This document shows positions 22,273-31,731 of a stretch of 64,000 nt of DNA, in pieces (position 1 is the stretch's first letter; each line of letters begins with the position of its first letter). The notes under the pieces were generated by a model. That model did not search any database, had not been told where the DNA came from, and saw nothing but the letters and a program-made list of their open reading frames with translations. The stretch comes from Nonomuraea soli (GTDB lineage Bacteria; Actinomycetota; Actinomycetes; Streptosporangiales; Streptosporangiaceae): NCBI RefSeq assembly GCF_013761175.1, contig NZ_JACDUR010000011.1, forward strand, positions 62,001 to 126,000. Direction: 5' to 3'. The position numbers were made by a program, and so were the translations under genes.

Positions 22273-25118
22273 GCTTGAACTCCGTTCTCCTTCTGGGGGG
22301 TTCTGGTGGCGCGCTCGAGCGCCACCAGGGCCGATTCGTAGGGGTGCCCGCTGGCGTGCTGGAGGCCGATCTCGCACGGGCGGTTCCCGCTCAGGTAGGC
22401 GTCGGCCGCGATACCGGCGAGCTCGGTGACCTGCGCCCGGGTGGCGCTCTCGGTCAGTTCGCGATGTAGGAAGCCGCGGTCTCCGGCGAACCCGCAGCAG
22501 GTCGCCGTGATGGGCTCGACCACCTCGTGGGCGATCGCGGCCGTGATGGCGCGCAGGTCGCCGGTGTTGCCGAGATGGCTCATCGCGCAGCTCGGATGCA
22601 GGACGGCTCGTGCCAGGCGACGGGTGACCGTGAGTTCGGGGAGCAGTTCGGTGCGTGCCCAGGTGAGCGCGTCGACGACGGTCAGAGCCGCATGCCGTAC
22701 ACGGTCTTCGGGATCCAGTACGGCAGGCAGGTCGCGCAGGATGCCGAGCGTGCAGGAGCTGGAGTCGACGACGACGGGCAGCGTGCCTTCGTCGGTCCAC
22801 CGCCACAGCCGGGACACCAGGTCGGCGGCGGTGTAGGCGTGCGCGGCGCGGTGGCCCTTGCTGTTCCATACGGTGCCGCAGCAGGTTCCGGCCACGTCGG
22901 GCGGTGTCCACAGCACGACACCGGCCCGTTCGGCGAGGGCGGGCAGGGCTCGCGTGACCGTTGTCGGGTCCGTCGCGCCGGGAGGGGCGCCGAAGATCCG
23001 GTTGATGCACGACGGGAGATAGACGGCCGTTGTTCGCGCGGGCCGTACCTCTTGCCCGATGGCGGACGACGGGGCGGGTCCCGGTGTCGCGGGCAGCCAT
23101 TCGGGGACCCGGCCGGCTCCGAGAAGCCTGCGGGCCAGCAGGCTGATCGCGCGGACGGGCCGGTCGCCCATCAGGTCGGCGAGGGTCCTCGCCAGGAACA
23201 GCAGGATTCTGGCCAGCCGTTCCGTGGCGGCCCAGTGTCTCGCGACGGTCAGCGCGACACGTTCCGCCAGCCCGCTGTGCCGTACGGACCGCAGGTCCTT
23301 CATCGCGTGCCCGGTGTCGATGCCGACGGGACACGCCCCCGCGCAGGATCCGTCGCCGGCGCACGTGTCGACGGCCGCGTAGCCGTACTGGCGTTCCAGA
23401 TCCCGGGATCCGCCCCGCCGGGCGATCTCGCGTTGCAGGACGATGCGCTGACGCGGGGTGGTGGTCAGGTCGCGGCTCGGGCACACCGGCTCGCAGAAGC
23501 CGCATTCGATGCACTTGTCCAGCACCGGGTTCACGGCCGGGAGGGTCTTGAGGTCGCGCAGGTGGGCGCGGGGGTCGTCGGTGAACAGCACGCCCTGGCC
23601 GAGGATGGCGTGGGGGTCGAAGGCGCGCTTGACCCGGCGCATCAGCTCGGCGAGCCGGCGTCCCCACTCGCGTTCGAGGAAGGGCGCCATGTTGCGGCCG
23701 GTGCCGTGCTCTCCCTTGAGGGAGCCGTCGAAACGGTCCACGACGAGCGCGACGACCTCCTCCACGCATCGGGCATAACGTTCGACGTCGGCTGGATTCG
23801 CGGGGTCGAACACCATGCTGAAGTGCAGGTTCCCTGCCGAGGCGTGCCCGGCGACCGAGGCGTCGAACCCGTGGGCGGCCAGGATGTCGCGCAGCGCGAC
23901 CGCCGCCTCGGCGATCCGCCGCGGCGGCACGCAGACGTCCTCGCCGAGCAGGATCGTGCCGGGTGGACGGCTCGCGCCCAGCGCGGTGAGCAGCCCCTTG
24001 CGCACAGCCCAGAAGCCGCCGGCGATCGCGGCGTCGCGGGTGAAGTCACCGGTGACCAGCTTGCCCGCCTCGTGCTCGAACCGGTCCAGGTCGGCCGGGT
24101 CGCTGGAGCGGAACTCGACCAGCAGCCCGGCGTCGTCCTCGCCGATCTCGTGCATCCAGCCGGGCGCTCCTCCGATCGAACGGGTCGCGCGGAGCGAGAG
24201 GTTGTCCATCAGTTCCACCGCCCGCGCGCCGAGACCTGTGAGCGCAGGGACGACCGCGGCGGCCGACGCCAGGTCGGGGAAGCGGAGGAAGGCGGTGCTC
24301 GCCCACCTGTGAGCGGGGACCGTGGTGAAGGTGATCTCCTCCAGGAAACCCAGCGTGCCCTGTGACCCGACGAGCAGGCCGCGCACGATCTGCGCCGGGG
24401 TGTCGCCGTCGAGGAAGGCGTCGAGCCGGTAGCCGCTGGTGTTCTTGATCGCGAACTTGGCCCGGATCCGTGCGGAGAGCTCCGGATCGGCGCGGATTTC
24501 GTCGCGGATCGTGAGCAACTGGGCGACCAGGTCGGGTTCGGCCTCGGCCAGGCTCTGGTCGGCGTCCGGCGCCGAGGTGTCCACCCGGGTCCCGGACGGC
24601 AGCACGATCCGCAGTGATTCGACCATCCGGTAGGAACTGGCCTCAACGCCGCAGGTCATCCCGCTGGCGTTGTTGGCCACCACGCCGCCGACGCACGCGG
24701 CCGAGCTGCTGGCCGGGTCGGGGCCGAGCATGCGCCCGTGGCGGGCCAGCCGGGCGTTGGCGCGGGCCAGAACGACTCCGGGCGAGCTGCGCAGGATCTT
24801 GCCGTCGTCCTCGACCGTGGCCCGGTCGAAGTGACGCCGGACATCGAGCAGGATGTCGTCACCCTGCGCCTGGCCGTTGAGGCTGGTCCCGGCTGCGCGC
24901 AGGACGACCTGGCGCCCGTTCCTGGAGGCGAACCGGAAGACGGCCGCGACGTCGTCGCCGGTGCGGGCCACGACGACGACCCGGGGGAGCTGGTGGTAGG
25001 GGCTCGCGTCGGCGGAGTAGCGGACCAGGTCGGTGGCCGATGTCAGGACGTTCTCGGCGCCGACCGTCGCGATCAGCTCGCGCTCCGGACGAGGGCGTAC
25101 GGCACGCCGGGATGTCAT
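22269..25118 (-). CDS. FAD- and iron-sulfur-dependent D-lactate/2-hydroxyacid dehydrogenase
   Basis: 949 residues from ATG 25118, with AGGAGG upstream. Order: FAD-binding type 4 (PCMH-like) domain at about 40-250 (LRAAGTSLNGQAQGDDILLD, CVGGVVANNASGMTCG), FAD-oxidase C-terminal domain to about 510 (HASAGNLHFSMVFDP, GEHGTGRN), two 4Fe-4S motifs (CIECGFCEPVCP near 535 and CAGDGSCAGACP near 590), then two CCG domains (GTCCGTVWNSKGH near 745, HPSCAMSHLGNT near 840, TCCGFAGDRGF near 870). This one-chain GlcD plus GlcF-like layout is typical of membrane-associated D-lactate dehydrogenases and YdiJ-type D-2-hydroxyglutarate enzymes, passing electrons to quinone. It is in an operon with the MHS transporter and divergent from the PucR regulator. 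Confidence 0.85.
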   Translation of the reverse strand: MTSRRAVRPRPERELIATVGAENVLTSATDLVRYSADASPYHQLPRVVVVARTGDDVAAVFRFASRNGRQVVLRAAGTSLNGQAQGDDILLDVRRHFDRATVEDDGKILRSSPGVVLARANARLARHGRMLGPDPASSSAACVGGVVANNASGMTCGVEASSYRMVESLRIVLPSGTRVDTSAPDADQSLAEAEPDLVAQLLTIRDEIRADPELSARIRAKFAIKNTSGYRLDAFLDGDTPAQIVRGLLVGSQGTLGFLEEITFTTVPAHRWASTAFLRFPDLASAAAVVPALTGLGARAVELMDNLSLRATRSIGGAPGWMHEIGEDDAGLLVEFRSSDPADLDRFEHEAGKLVTGDFTRDAAIAGGFWAVRKGLLTALGASRPPGTILLGEDVCVPPRRIAEAAVALRDILAAHGFDASVAGHASAGNLHFSMVFDPANPADVERYARCVEEVVALVVDRFDGSLKGEHGTGRNMAPFLEREWGRRLAELMRRVKRAFDPHAILGQGVLFTDDPRAHLRDLKTLPAVNPVLDKCIECGFCEPVCPSRDLTTTPRQRIVLQREIARRGGSRDLERQYGYAAVDTCAGDGSCAGACPVGIDTGHAMKDLRSVRHSGLAERVALTVARHWAATERLARILLFLARTLADLMGDRPVRAISLLARRLLGAGRVPEWLPATPGPAPSSAIGQEVRPARTTAVYLPSCINRIFGAPPGATDPTTVTRALPALAERAGVVLWTPPDVAGTCCGTVWNSKGHRAAHAYTAADLVSRLWRWTDEGTLPVVVDSSSCTLGILRDLPAVLDPEDRVRHAALTVVDALTWARTELLPELTVTRRLARAVLHPSCAMSHLGNTGDLRAITAAIAHEVVEPITATCCGFAGDRGFLHRELTESATRAQVTELAGIAADAYLSGNRPCEIGLQHASGHPYESALVALERATRTPQKENGVQA

Positions 25119-25250
25119 GACGATCCTCCTGGTCAAGCGGACACAACCGAGTGGGACAACAGTGCGCGAAAGCCGTACGTGAAACAATGTCGAGCTCAAC
25201 CCTCATCTACCTGTCAGGGTGTCGAACTCCACACCAGGAGAGGCGTGCGC

Positions 25251-26825
25251 ATGGCCACCACGACCCTGGGAAACCTGCTCGCCGCGTTGCGTCCGGAGCT
25301 CGTTCAGCTCGGGATCGGGGACGCGCACCTCGCGGTGGCGGGCGTCGAACTGCTCGACACCGGCGCGCTCGAACCGGCCGCACCGCGGTGCCTGCTCCTC
25401 GCTCCCGGCCTGGACCTGTCCTCGTCAGCAGCCGTCGATCAGGCGCTTCGTCACGCGGCCGAGACGGGAGGCGCGCTGGCCGTCAAATGCGCGGACGGCC
25501 TGCCTGCCGCCGTCATGGAGCGGGCACGTGAGGCCGGAACCACGGTGGTGAGGGTGAATCCGGACATCGCGTGGAGCCGCCTCTACGGACTGGTCTCCAC
25601 GCTGCTCGCCACCCAGCCCACCACCACGGGCGAGCCCGCGGCCACCCTCGGCGGTGGCGATCTGTTCTCCCTGGCCAACTCCGTCGCCGCGATCTGCGGC
25701 GGCGCCGTGGCGATCATGGACACCGACCAGACGATCGTCGCCTATTCCAACCTCGCGGACCAGCCGATCGACGAGACCCGGCGACTCGGCATCCTCTCCC
25801 GCCAGGTTCCCAGCCACGCCCTGCCCCACCATCTGACCGAGGAGCTGTGGCGCAGCGACTCCGTGCGGCTCATCCGCCGCGACGGCTACCACCCGCGACT
25901 GGCCGTCGTGATCCGCGCGGGTGACACGGCGCTCGGCTCGTTGTGGGCGGTCTTCCCCGACGAGGACGCGATCACCGACTGCGAGGCCGTCCTGGCCGCC
26001 GCGGCCAAGCTCGCCGCGCTGCACCTGCTCACCATCCGCCGGCGCCTGGACGCCGACCAGGAGAGCCGCAACGCCGTCCTTCAGACGGCCCTCCAGCACC
26101 CGGGTCACGCCGATCATGCCCTGCCCCTGCCGGGAAGCCTGCTGTGCCTCGCCGAGGCCGCGGACGCCGGCCATCGGGCCGACCGTCGCGCGAGCCTGTT
26201 GCGCACGATCGGCCTGCTGGAGCTCGACGCCCGGTCACTGGGCCACGAGCCGGCCCTCAGCATGATCAAGGATCGGCTGTACGTGCTGGTCCCGACCGCG
26301 CCACGAGGAGCCGTCACGGTCGCCACGCTGGCCGCCCACTTCCACCAGCGGGCCGCCCGGCTGCTGCACACGGACCTGCTGCTCGTCCGGAGCGAGCCCG
26401 TCGAGGATCCCGACGGGCTGCGCCAGGCGCGCGACGACCTCGATCGGGCGATCAGCCACCTGCGCGAAGCCGCGGCCCCGCCGGGCGGCTACGCGGCGCG
26501 GGACCTGCATGCCGAGATCGTCCAGCAGCGGCTCTTCCACGCCGTGCGGACGGATCCCGCGCTGCAGGCAGGCTTCGGCAGGGTCATCGCGGCCCACGAT
26601 CTCGCGCACGGCACCGCCTATCGGGCGACGTTGTTGTCCTATCTGAGGAACTTCGGAGACGTGCGAACGGCGAGCGCGGAGCTGACGTTGCACGAGAACA
26701 CGGTTCGCAAGCGGATCAGGCGTGCGCAGGAGCTCTTCGGGATCGTGCTGGACAACCCGACGCACCGGCTGCTGCTGGAGCTGGAACTGGGGGCCGGCGC
26801 TTCAAGCACCGCAGCCGATGCATAG
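25251..26825 (+). CDS. PucR-family transcriptional regulator
   Basis: 524 residues from ATG 25251, with AGGAGAGG seven bases upstream. The N-terminal ~130 residues resemble a PucR sensor domain (LLAALRPELVQLGIGDAHLA...), a middle GGDEF-like/GAF-like region follows (ICGGAVAIMDTDQTIVAYSN), and the C-terminus is the PucR helix-turn-helix (LLSYLRNFGDVRTASAELTL, HENTVRKRIRRAQELFGI). PucR proteins respond to small catabolic substrates and usually activate neighbouring operons. It stands divergent from the dehydrogenase/MHS operon (132-base gap) and upstream of the APC/peptidase operon, and could serve either; the divergent operon is the usual target. Confidence 0.85.
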   Translation: MATTTLGNLLAALRPELVQLGIGDAHLAVAGVELLDTGALEPAAPRCLLLAPGLDLSSSAAVDQALRHAAETGGALAVKCADGLPAAVMERAREAGTTVVRVNPDIAWSRLYGLVSTLLATQPTTTGEPAATLGGGDLFSLANSVAAICGGAVAIMDTDQTIVAYSNLADQPIDETRRLGILSRQVPSHALPHHLTEELWRSDSVRLIRRDGYHPRLAVVIRAGDTALGSLWAVFPDEDAITDCEAVLAAAAKLAALHLLTIRRRLDADQESRNAVLQTALQHPGHADHALPLPGSLLCLAEAADAGHRADRRASLLRTIGLLELDARSLGHEPALSMIKDRLYVLVPTAPRGAVTVATLAAHFHQRAARLLHTDLLLVRSEPVEDPDGLRQARDDLDRAISHLREAAAPPGGYAARDLHAEIVQQRLFHAVRTDPALQAGFGRVIAAHDLAHGTAYRATLLSYLRNFGDVRTASAELTLHENTVRKRIRRAQELFGIVLDNPTHRLLLELELGAGASSTAADA

Positions 26826-26898
26826 CCGACACGTCAACGTTTGATCACCCACAGTGATGGAAATCTCACCGAAAGGCTCTGTATCGGGGGGATGCGCC

Positions 26899-28353
26899 AT
26901 GAGCTCTGATTCGGGAGACGTTCCCAAGCCAGGCGTGACCGCGAAACCGGCGACGGCCTGGATCTCGTGGGTCGCGCTGGCCTTCATGATCACAAGTTCG
27001 GTGGCGAGCCTGCGCGCCGCTCCGAGCATGGCGGTGTACGGCCTGGCGGCGATCTTCCTCTACCTCGTGCCGGCGATCGTGTTCCTGCTGCCCACGGCGA
27101 TGGTCTCCGCCGAGCTGGCTTCCGGCTGGACCGGCGGTGTCTACAACTGGGTCAGCCAGGGACTGTCCAAGAAGCTCGGCTTCCTGGCGGTCTGGTGCCA
27201 GTTCGCGATGACGATCTTCTACTACCCGACCCTGCTCGGCTTCGTGGCCAGCACGTTCGCGTACGTCATCAACCCGGCGCTGGCCAACAACGGCCTCTAC
27301 ACCGCGATCGTCATCGTGGTCATCTACTGGGCCGGTGTCTGGGTCTCCAGCCAGGGCACCAAGACCGTGGCCGGGCTGTCGAGCGCCGGACTGATCATCG
27401 GGACGCTGATCCCCGGAGCCGTACTGGTCCTGCTCGGCATCGTCTTCCTGGGACAGGGCAACCCTTCGGCGGCCCCGATGGACGCGGCCCACATCCTGCC
27501 GCCGTGGACCGGCATCGCGAGCCTGGTGCTGATCGTCAACAACTTCCTGTCCTACTCGGGCATGGAGATGAACGCGGTGCACGTCTCCAGCCTCAAGGAC
27601 CCGCGCAAGGAGTTCCCGCGCTCGATGTTCCTGGCCGTCGGCCTGGTCCTGCTGATCTTCATCCTGCCCGCGCTGGCGATCAGCTGGGTGGTCCCGGCCG
27701 ACAGCACCAGCCTCACGGCGGGTGTCATGCAGGCCTTCGACACCATGTTCGCGCACTTCAACGTGCAGTGGCTGACCCCGATCTTCGGCCTGATGATCAT
27801 CGCTGCCTCACTCGGCGGCATGCTCACCTGGCTGGCCGGGCCGTCCAAGGGCGTGCTGATGATCAGCCGCGAGGAGGGCTGGCTGCCGCCGTCGCTGCAG
27901 AAGCTCAACAAGCACGGCATCCAGCAGAACATCCTGGTCGCGCAGGGTGTCGTCACCACGATCATCGCCCTGCTCTACGCGTTCATCCCCAACGTCTCCA
28001 GCGCCTACTGGATCCTGTCGGTGATCACGACGCAGATCTACCTGATCGTGTACCTGCTGATGTTCGTGGCCGCGGTACGGCTGCGCAAGACGCAGCCCGA
28101 TCACCCGCGAGGTTTCCGGGTCCCGACGCTGGGCTTCATCTGCGTGGTCGGCTTCATCGCCTCGGCCGCCGCGATGATCATCGGTTTCGTGCCGCCCTCG
28201 CAGTTCGGCTCCGGCAGCCCCTTCGTCTACTTCCTGATCGTGGGCGGCGGCCTGGTGTTGGTCGGCCTGGCCGTGCCGTACCTGTTCATCAAGCTCAGCA
28301 AGCCCTCCTGGCGCAACCCCGAGCGGGCCGCCGCAGTCGAGGAGATCTCATGA
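26899..28353 (+). CDS. APC-superfamily amino acid permease (glutamate:GABA antiporter-like)
   Basis: 484 residues from ATG 26899, which has GGGGGG at 26887-26892; a GTG 45 bases earlier is less likely. Twelve or more membrane segments. The first half shows the APC pattern (SMAVYGLAAIFLYLVPAIVF, AELASGWTGGVYNWVSQGLS) and the fifth to sixth segments SGMEMNAVHVSSLKDPRKEF, typical of the glutamate:GABA and related antiporters. It moves an amino acid or amine across the membrane; the exact substrate is not readable. Its stop overlaps the next gene by four bases, and a peptidase follows, so the operon probably handles peptides or acylated amino acids. Confidence 0.8.
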   Translation: MSSDSGDVPKPGVTAKPATAWISWVALAFMITSSVASLRAAPSMAVYGLAAIFLYLVPAIVFLLPTAMVSAELASGWTGGVYNWVSQGLSKKLGFLAVWCQFAMTIFYYPTLLGFVASTFAYVINPALANNGLYTAIVIVVIYWAGVWVSSQGTKTVAGLSSAGLIIGTLIPGAVLVLLGIVFLGQGNPSAAPMDAAHILPPWTGIASLVLIVNNFLSYSGMEMNAVHVSSLKDPRKEFPRSMFLAVGLVLLIFILPALAISWVVPADSTSLTAGVMQAFDTMFAHFNVQWLTPIFGLMIIAASLGGMLTWLAGPSKGVLMISREEGWLPPSLQKLNKHGIQQNILVAQGVVTTIIALLYAFIPNVSSAYWILSVITTQIYLIVYLLMFVAAVRLRKTQPDHPRGFRVPTLGFICVVGFIASAAAMIIGFVPPSQFGSGSPFVYFLIVGGGLVLVGLAVPYLFIKLSKPSWRNPERAAAVEEIS

Positions 28354-28772
28354 CCCGGTCAATGCGTGGGCGTTGGGTCACCTACACGGCCGCCGGACTG
28401 CTCCTGGTGGTCCTGCTGATCATCATGGCGATCATGTGGGGCACCCGGCAGACCAACACCACGGCCACCGCCCAGAACAAGGCCACCCAGCTCAACGAGC
28501 AGCTGGTGGCGGCCGGGCTCAAGCCGATCGACCAGGACGTGCTCGTCCAGGCACTGGGCAAGGACGGCGGCGCGCTCTGCGCCGACCCCGAGCAGACGAT
28601 CTCCAAGGCGGTCGCGCTCACGACCGGCGCCGCCGGGCCCGGCCTGCGGCCCGTCATCGCCGAGCGGCGGCTGCTCACCGGGGCGAGCCTGGTGATCGAG
28701 GTCTACTGCCCCGACAAGCAGGAGGAGTTCGCGCAGGCCCTGGCCGGCCTCAACCTCGAAGGCGAGCAGTGA
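28350..28772 (+). CDS. small membrane-anchored protein of the permease operon
   Basis: 140 residues; the ATG overlaps the permease stop (ATGA). One membrane segment near the N-terminus (about 11-31, TYTAAGLLLVVLLIIMAIMW) anchors an outside domain containing two Cys (GGALCADPEQ, IEVYCPDKQE), which could form a disulphide. I do not recognise the family. Strict coupling to both neighbours (four-base and one-base overlaps) suggests it works with the permease or the peptidase, for instance as a small accessory subunit. Confidence 0.6.
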   Translation: MTRSMRGRWVTYTAAGLLLVVLLIIMAIMWGTRQTNTTATAQNKATQLNEQLVAAGLKPIDQDVLVQALGKDGGALCADPEQTISKAVALTTGAAGPGLRPVIAERRLLTGASLVIEVYCPDKQEEFAQALAGLNLEGEQ

Positions 28773-30118
28773 TGGAACTGCGGGAGCGCATCGCCGGCCT
28801 GATGCCGCGAGCCAAGAACGACCTGGCCGAGCTGGTCGCGCTCAAGTCGGTCGCCGACGCGCGCCAGTTCCCGCCGGAGGAGTGCGACAAGGCCGCCCAG
28901 TGGGTGCTCGACGCCTTCGCCGAGGTCGGCTTCACGGGCCTGCGCCTGGTCGAGACCGCCGACGGCAGCAAGGCCGTGTACGGCGAGCGGCCAGGCCCGC
29001 CCGGCGCCAAGACCGTGCTGCTGTACGCCCACTACGACGTGCAGCCGCCTCTGGACGAGGACGCCTGGAACACCCCGGTCTGGCAGCTCACCGAGCGCGA
29101 CGGCCGCTGGTACGGCCGGGGCACGGCCGACTGCAAGGGCAACATCCTCATGCATCTGACCGCCTTGCGCGCCATGCTGGCCTCCGGCGACGACGTGCCG
29201 GTCACCCTCAAACTCATCGTCGAAGGCTCGGAGGAGCAGGGCACCGGCGGCCTGGAGGACTTCGTCCCCAAGAACGCCGACCTGCTCAGAGCCGACACCA
29301 TCCTGGTCTGCGACACCGGCGGCGCCGCAGTCGGCCGGCCCGCGCTCACCATCAGCCTGCGCGGGCTGGCCAACGTCATCGTCTCGGTCGAGGCGCTCAG
29401 CAGCGAGATGCACTCGGGCATGTTCGGCGGCGCCGCCCCAGACGCGCTCGCCGCGCTCATCCACATGCTGTCCACCCTGCGCGACGACAGGGGCAACACC
29501 ACGATCCAGGGCCTGGACAACACCCAGACCTGGTCGGGCGCGCCGTACCCGACCGAGCAGTTCGCCGCCGACGCGCACGTCCTGAACGGCGAGAGCCTGC
29601 TCGGCGACGGCACCGTCTCCGACATGCTCTGGGCGCGGCCTGCACTGACCGTGCTCGGCATCGACTGCCCGCCGGTCGTCGGCTCAGCAGCCGCCATCCA
29701 GCCGCACGCCAAGGCCCGGCTCAACCTGCGGGTGCCGCCCGGCATGGACGCGGGCCACGCCCAGGACGCGCTGATCGCCCACCTCAAGGCGGTGGCTCCA
29801 TGGGGCGTGCACGTCACCGTCGAACGGGAAGCGTCCGGCCAGCCGTTCCTGGCCAGGACCGACGGCCCCGCCTACACCGCGCTGCGCGAGGCGATGCACG
29901 AGGCCTACGGCGTCGAGTCGACCAGCCTCGGGCAGGGCGGGTCGATCCCGCTGTGCAACGTCTTCCACGACACCTTCCCTGATGCCGAGATCATTCTGAT
30001 GGGCGTGGAGGAGCCGCTGACGCTCATGCACGCGCCCAACGAGAGCGTGCACCCCGACGAGATCGCCAACATGGCGCTCACCGAGGCCCTCTTCCTGCAG
30101 AGGTACGGCACCGCATGA
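28772..30118 (+). CDS. M20-family dipeptidase/metallopeptidase
   Basis: 448 residues; ATG 28772 shares one base with the previous stop. Metal and catalytic motifs of family M20 are complete: LLYAHYDVQP (His and Asp near residues 86-90), GRGTADCKGN (Asp near 118), VEGSEEQGTGG (catalytic Glu-Glu near 152) and APNESVHPDE (His near 425). The internal lid domain lies at about 190-320. Enzymes of this subgroup (ArgE/DapE/ACY1/CPG2/YscS) remove amino acids from dipeptides or N-acyl amino acids using two zinc ions. With the permease it suggests uptake or recycling of a peptide-bound amino acid. Confidence 0.88.
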   Translation: MELRERIAGLMPRAKNDLAELVALKSVADARQFPPEECDKAAQWVLDAFAEVGFTGLRLVETADGSKAVYGERPGPPGAKTVLLYAHYDVQPPLDEDAWNTPVWQLTERDGRWYGRGTADCKGNILMHLTALRAMLASGDDVPVTLKLIVEGSEEQGTGGLEDFVPKNADLLRADTILVCDTGGAAVGRPALTISLRGLANVIVSVEALSSEMHSGMFGGAAPDALAALIHMLSTLRDDRGNTTIQGLDNTQTWSGAPYPTEQFAADAHVLNGESLLGDGTVSDMLWARPALTVLGIDCPPVVGSAAAIQPHAKARLNLRVPPGMDAGHAQDALIAHLKAVAPWGVHVTVEREASGQPFLARTDGPAYTALREAMHEAYGVESTSLGQGGSIPLCNVFHDTFPDAEIILMGVEEPLTLMHAPNESVHPDEIANMALTEALFLQRYGTA

Positions 30119-30901
30119 GCTACACCGACCGCATGGCCCGCGCCCTGCAGCACGCCCGCGACAGGAACCTCACCGGCCTGCTCATCGCACCGGGCCCGAC
30201 CTGGTCTACCTGACCGGCTACCTGCCCGTCGCGATCACCGAGCGGCTGACCCTGCTGGTGCTCTCCGCCGGCCACGAACCGACCATGATCGTGCCCCGGC
30301 TGGAACGGCCTGACGCGGAGAAGGCGCCGGTCAAGCTGATCGACTGGGCCGACGGGAGCAGCCCTTACGAGGCCGCGGCGCCCCTGCCGACGAGCTGGAG
30401 CGCCTGGCCGCGGCGGGCGCCGCCGCCGACCAGGCGTACGAGGAGATCCTCAAGGTTCGCTTCTCCGGTCGCAGGGAGACGGAGGTCGCCGCCGACCTCG
30501 CCGCCCTGCTCACGAAGTACGGCCACAGCCAGGTCGACTTCACCGTGGTCGGCTCCGGGCCCAACGGCGCCAACCCGCACCACGAGGCCGGCGAGCGCAC
30601 CATCGCCGAAGGCGACACCGTGGTGCTCGACCGCGTCGCGCGCAGGGTCATCACCGACGCCGGTTACGGCGAGTACTTCATCCACCGCGTCGGCCACGGC
30701 ATCGGCCTGACCACCCACGAACCGCCCTACAGGGGCGAGGGCGAGACGCAGGAGCTCGTGCCCGGGATGTGCTTCTCCATCGAGCCGGGGATCTACCTGC
30801 CCGGCCGGTTCGGCGTGCGGATCGAGGACATCGTCACCGTCACCGAGGACGGCGGCCGGCGGTTCAACAACACCCCGCACGAGCTGCGAACGGTGAACTG
30901 A
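30115..30901 (+). pseudogene. decayed M24-family Xaa-Pro peptidase
   Basis: The start overlaps the M20 stop (ATGA), so this was the last operon gene. Translation begins MSYTDRMARALQHARDRNLT and then needs a shift near 30195 to continue as DLVYLTGYLPVAITERLTLL, and another near 30375 to continue as DELERLAAAGAAADQAYEEI. Two internal pieces also seem to be missing: one at the second junction, and one at VVLD/RVARR (about 30630), where intact enzymes carry the loop with two metal-binding Asp. The end (YFIHRVGHGIGLTTHEPPY, CFSIEPGIYL) is well preserved. About 262 codons remain of the ~360 expected. With frameshifts and lost ligands the product cannot be active. Confidence 0.85.
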
Positions 30902-30921
30902 CCGGGCGCGCCCGCCGAGAC

Positions 30922-31287
30922 CTAGCCGATGGGCCGGGTGACGGAGTCCACCCGCTCCACCCGCCCATCCGCTGCGTACCGGGCGAACAGGTAGATCTCC
31001 ATCTTGATGACCTTGTCCTTCCTGGTCACCGCGGTCATGGTGTACCGGGCTCCGGCCCTGCCGTCCTCGACCAGCGTGTCGTGGACCTCGATCTCCAGGC
31101 CCTTGGTGGTACGGCGCGCGGGGCCGATGTGGTCGATCAGGCGCCGGCGGTCCAGCGTGATGCCGTTGTTGTGATACCGCACATCGGGCGTGTAGTAGCG
31201 GTCGATGATCGAGGCGGGATCGTCCTGGCTGAAGGCCAGCTCGTAGGGAAGACGGGTCAGGAAGGCGTGGAAGTCCGGTGTCGCCAT
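30922..31287 (-). CDS. NTF2-like (SnoaL-type) protein
   Basis: 121 residues from ATG 31287. The cone-shaped NTF2 fold is suggested by the helix-rich start (FHAFLTRLPYELAFSQDDPA), the block IIDRYYTPDVRYHNNGITLD and four closing strands (KVIKMEIYLFARYAADGRVE). Such proteins are small enzymes (isomerases, cyclases, hydrolases) or binding proteins; no catalytic residues can be assigned. The start lies inside the upstream cupin gene (31-base overlap), so the two are co-expressed, and both are divergent from the HxlR regulator. Confidence 0.7.
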   Translation of the reverse strand: MATPDFHAFLTRLPYELAFSQDDPASIIDRYYTPDVRYHNNGITLDRRRLIDHIGPARRTTKGLEIEVHDTLVEDGRAGARYTMTAVTRKDKVIKMEIYLFARYAADGRVERVDSVTRPIG

Positions 31288-31670
31288 GACTCCTGATCGT
31301 CGCCGGACGGCTCGGCGGGCACGTCGTCTCCAGGGGTGCTCTGCCGTACTTCTCCGGGAGTAGCGGCCGACTTGACCTCGACGAGTACCACGTTCACGTC
31401 ACCGGCCAGCAGTTCCCACGAGTGGTCGAAGGCGTCGTCCTGCCAGACGACCGCGCCGGGGTTGAGGTCCACGATCCGCGTGGTGCCGTCCGCCCAGGTC
31501 ACCTTCTGCCGTCCGGTGCCGAGGTTGACCACCAGCATCGGTAAGTGCGAGTGCATCGCGCTCTCCCAGCCGTGGGAGGCGCGGGCCTGGATCACGCGGA
31601 CGTGCTCGTTCTCGAAGAGCACCTGGTGGGCGTCGGGGTCCACGATCGTGGCGTGCGGCTGAATGCTCAT
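31257..31670 (-). CDS. cupin-domain protein
   Basis: 137 residues from ATG 31670; an upstream in-frame ATG at 31706 lies inside the operator palindrome. A single cupin barrel: HGWESAMHSHLPMLVVNLGT gives the first metal-binding motif, VDLNPGAVVWQDDAFDHSWE the second. Cupins of this size bind a metal ion and act as small dioxygenases, isomerases or sensors. It forms an operon with the NTF2-like gene that starts inside its 3' end. Substrate unknown. Confidence 0.7.
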   Translation of the reverse strand: MSIQPHATIVDPDAHQVLFENEHVRVIQARASHGWESAMHSHLPMLVVNLGTGRQKVTWADGTTRIVDLNPGAVVWQDDAFDHSWELLAGDVNVVLVEVKSAATPGEVRQSTPGDDVPAEPSGDDQESWRHRTSTPS

Positions 31671-31692
31671 GGCGGAACAGTAACCATCTTGA

Positions 31693-31707
31693 GTTGTTAA
31701 AAACAAC
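31693..31707. promoter_or_regulatory. palindromic operator for the HxlR regulator
   Basis: GTTGTT-AAA-AACAAC, a perfect palindrome with a three-base centre, midway between the divergent cupin (31670) and HxlR (31732) starts. It is AT-rich in a GC-rich genome, and its position suits an autoregulating winged-helix dimer. Confidence 0.65.
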
Positions 31708-31731
31708 CATCAAAGGTTTAGAATTGCTGGC

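Noticed and set aside
22269..23769. Extension of the MHS transporter frame far upstream
   Set aside because: It overlaps the dehydrogenase gene in another frame; transporter homology starts at ATG 22272.
30258..30710. An intact 150-codon gene inside the M24 region
   Set aside because: Only the first part matches a peptidase; after about 30375 it is out of frame and Ser/Pro/Thr-rich, as expected for a frameshifted pseudogene.
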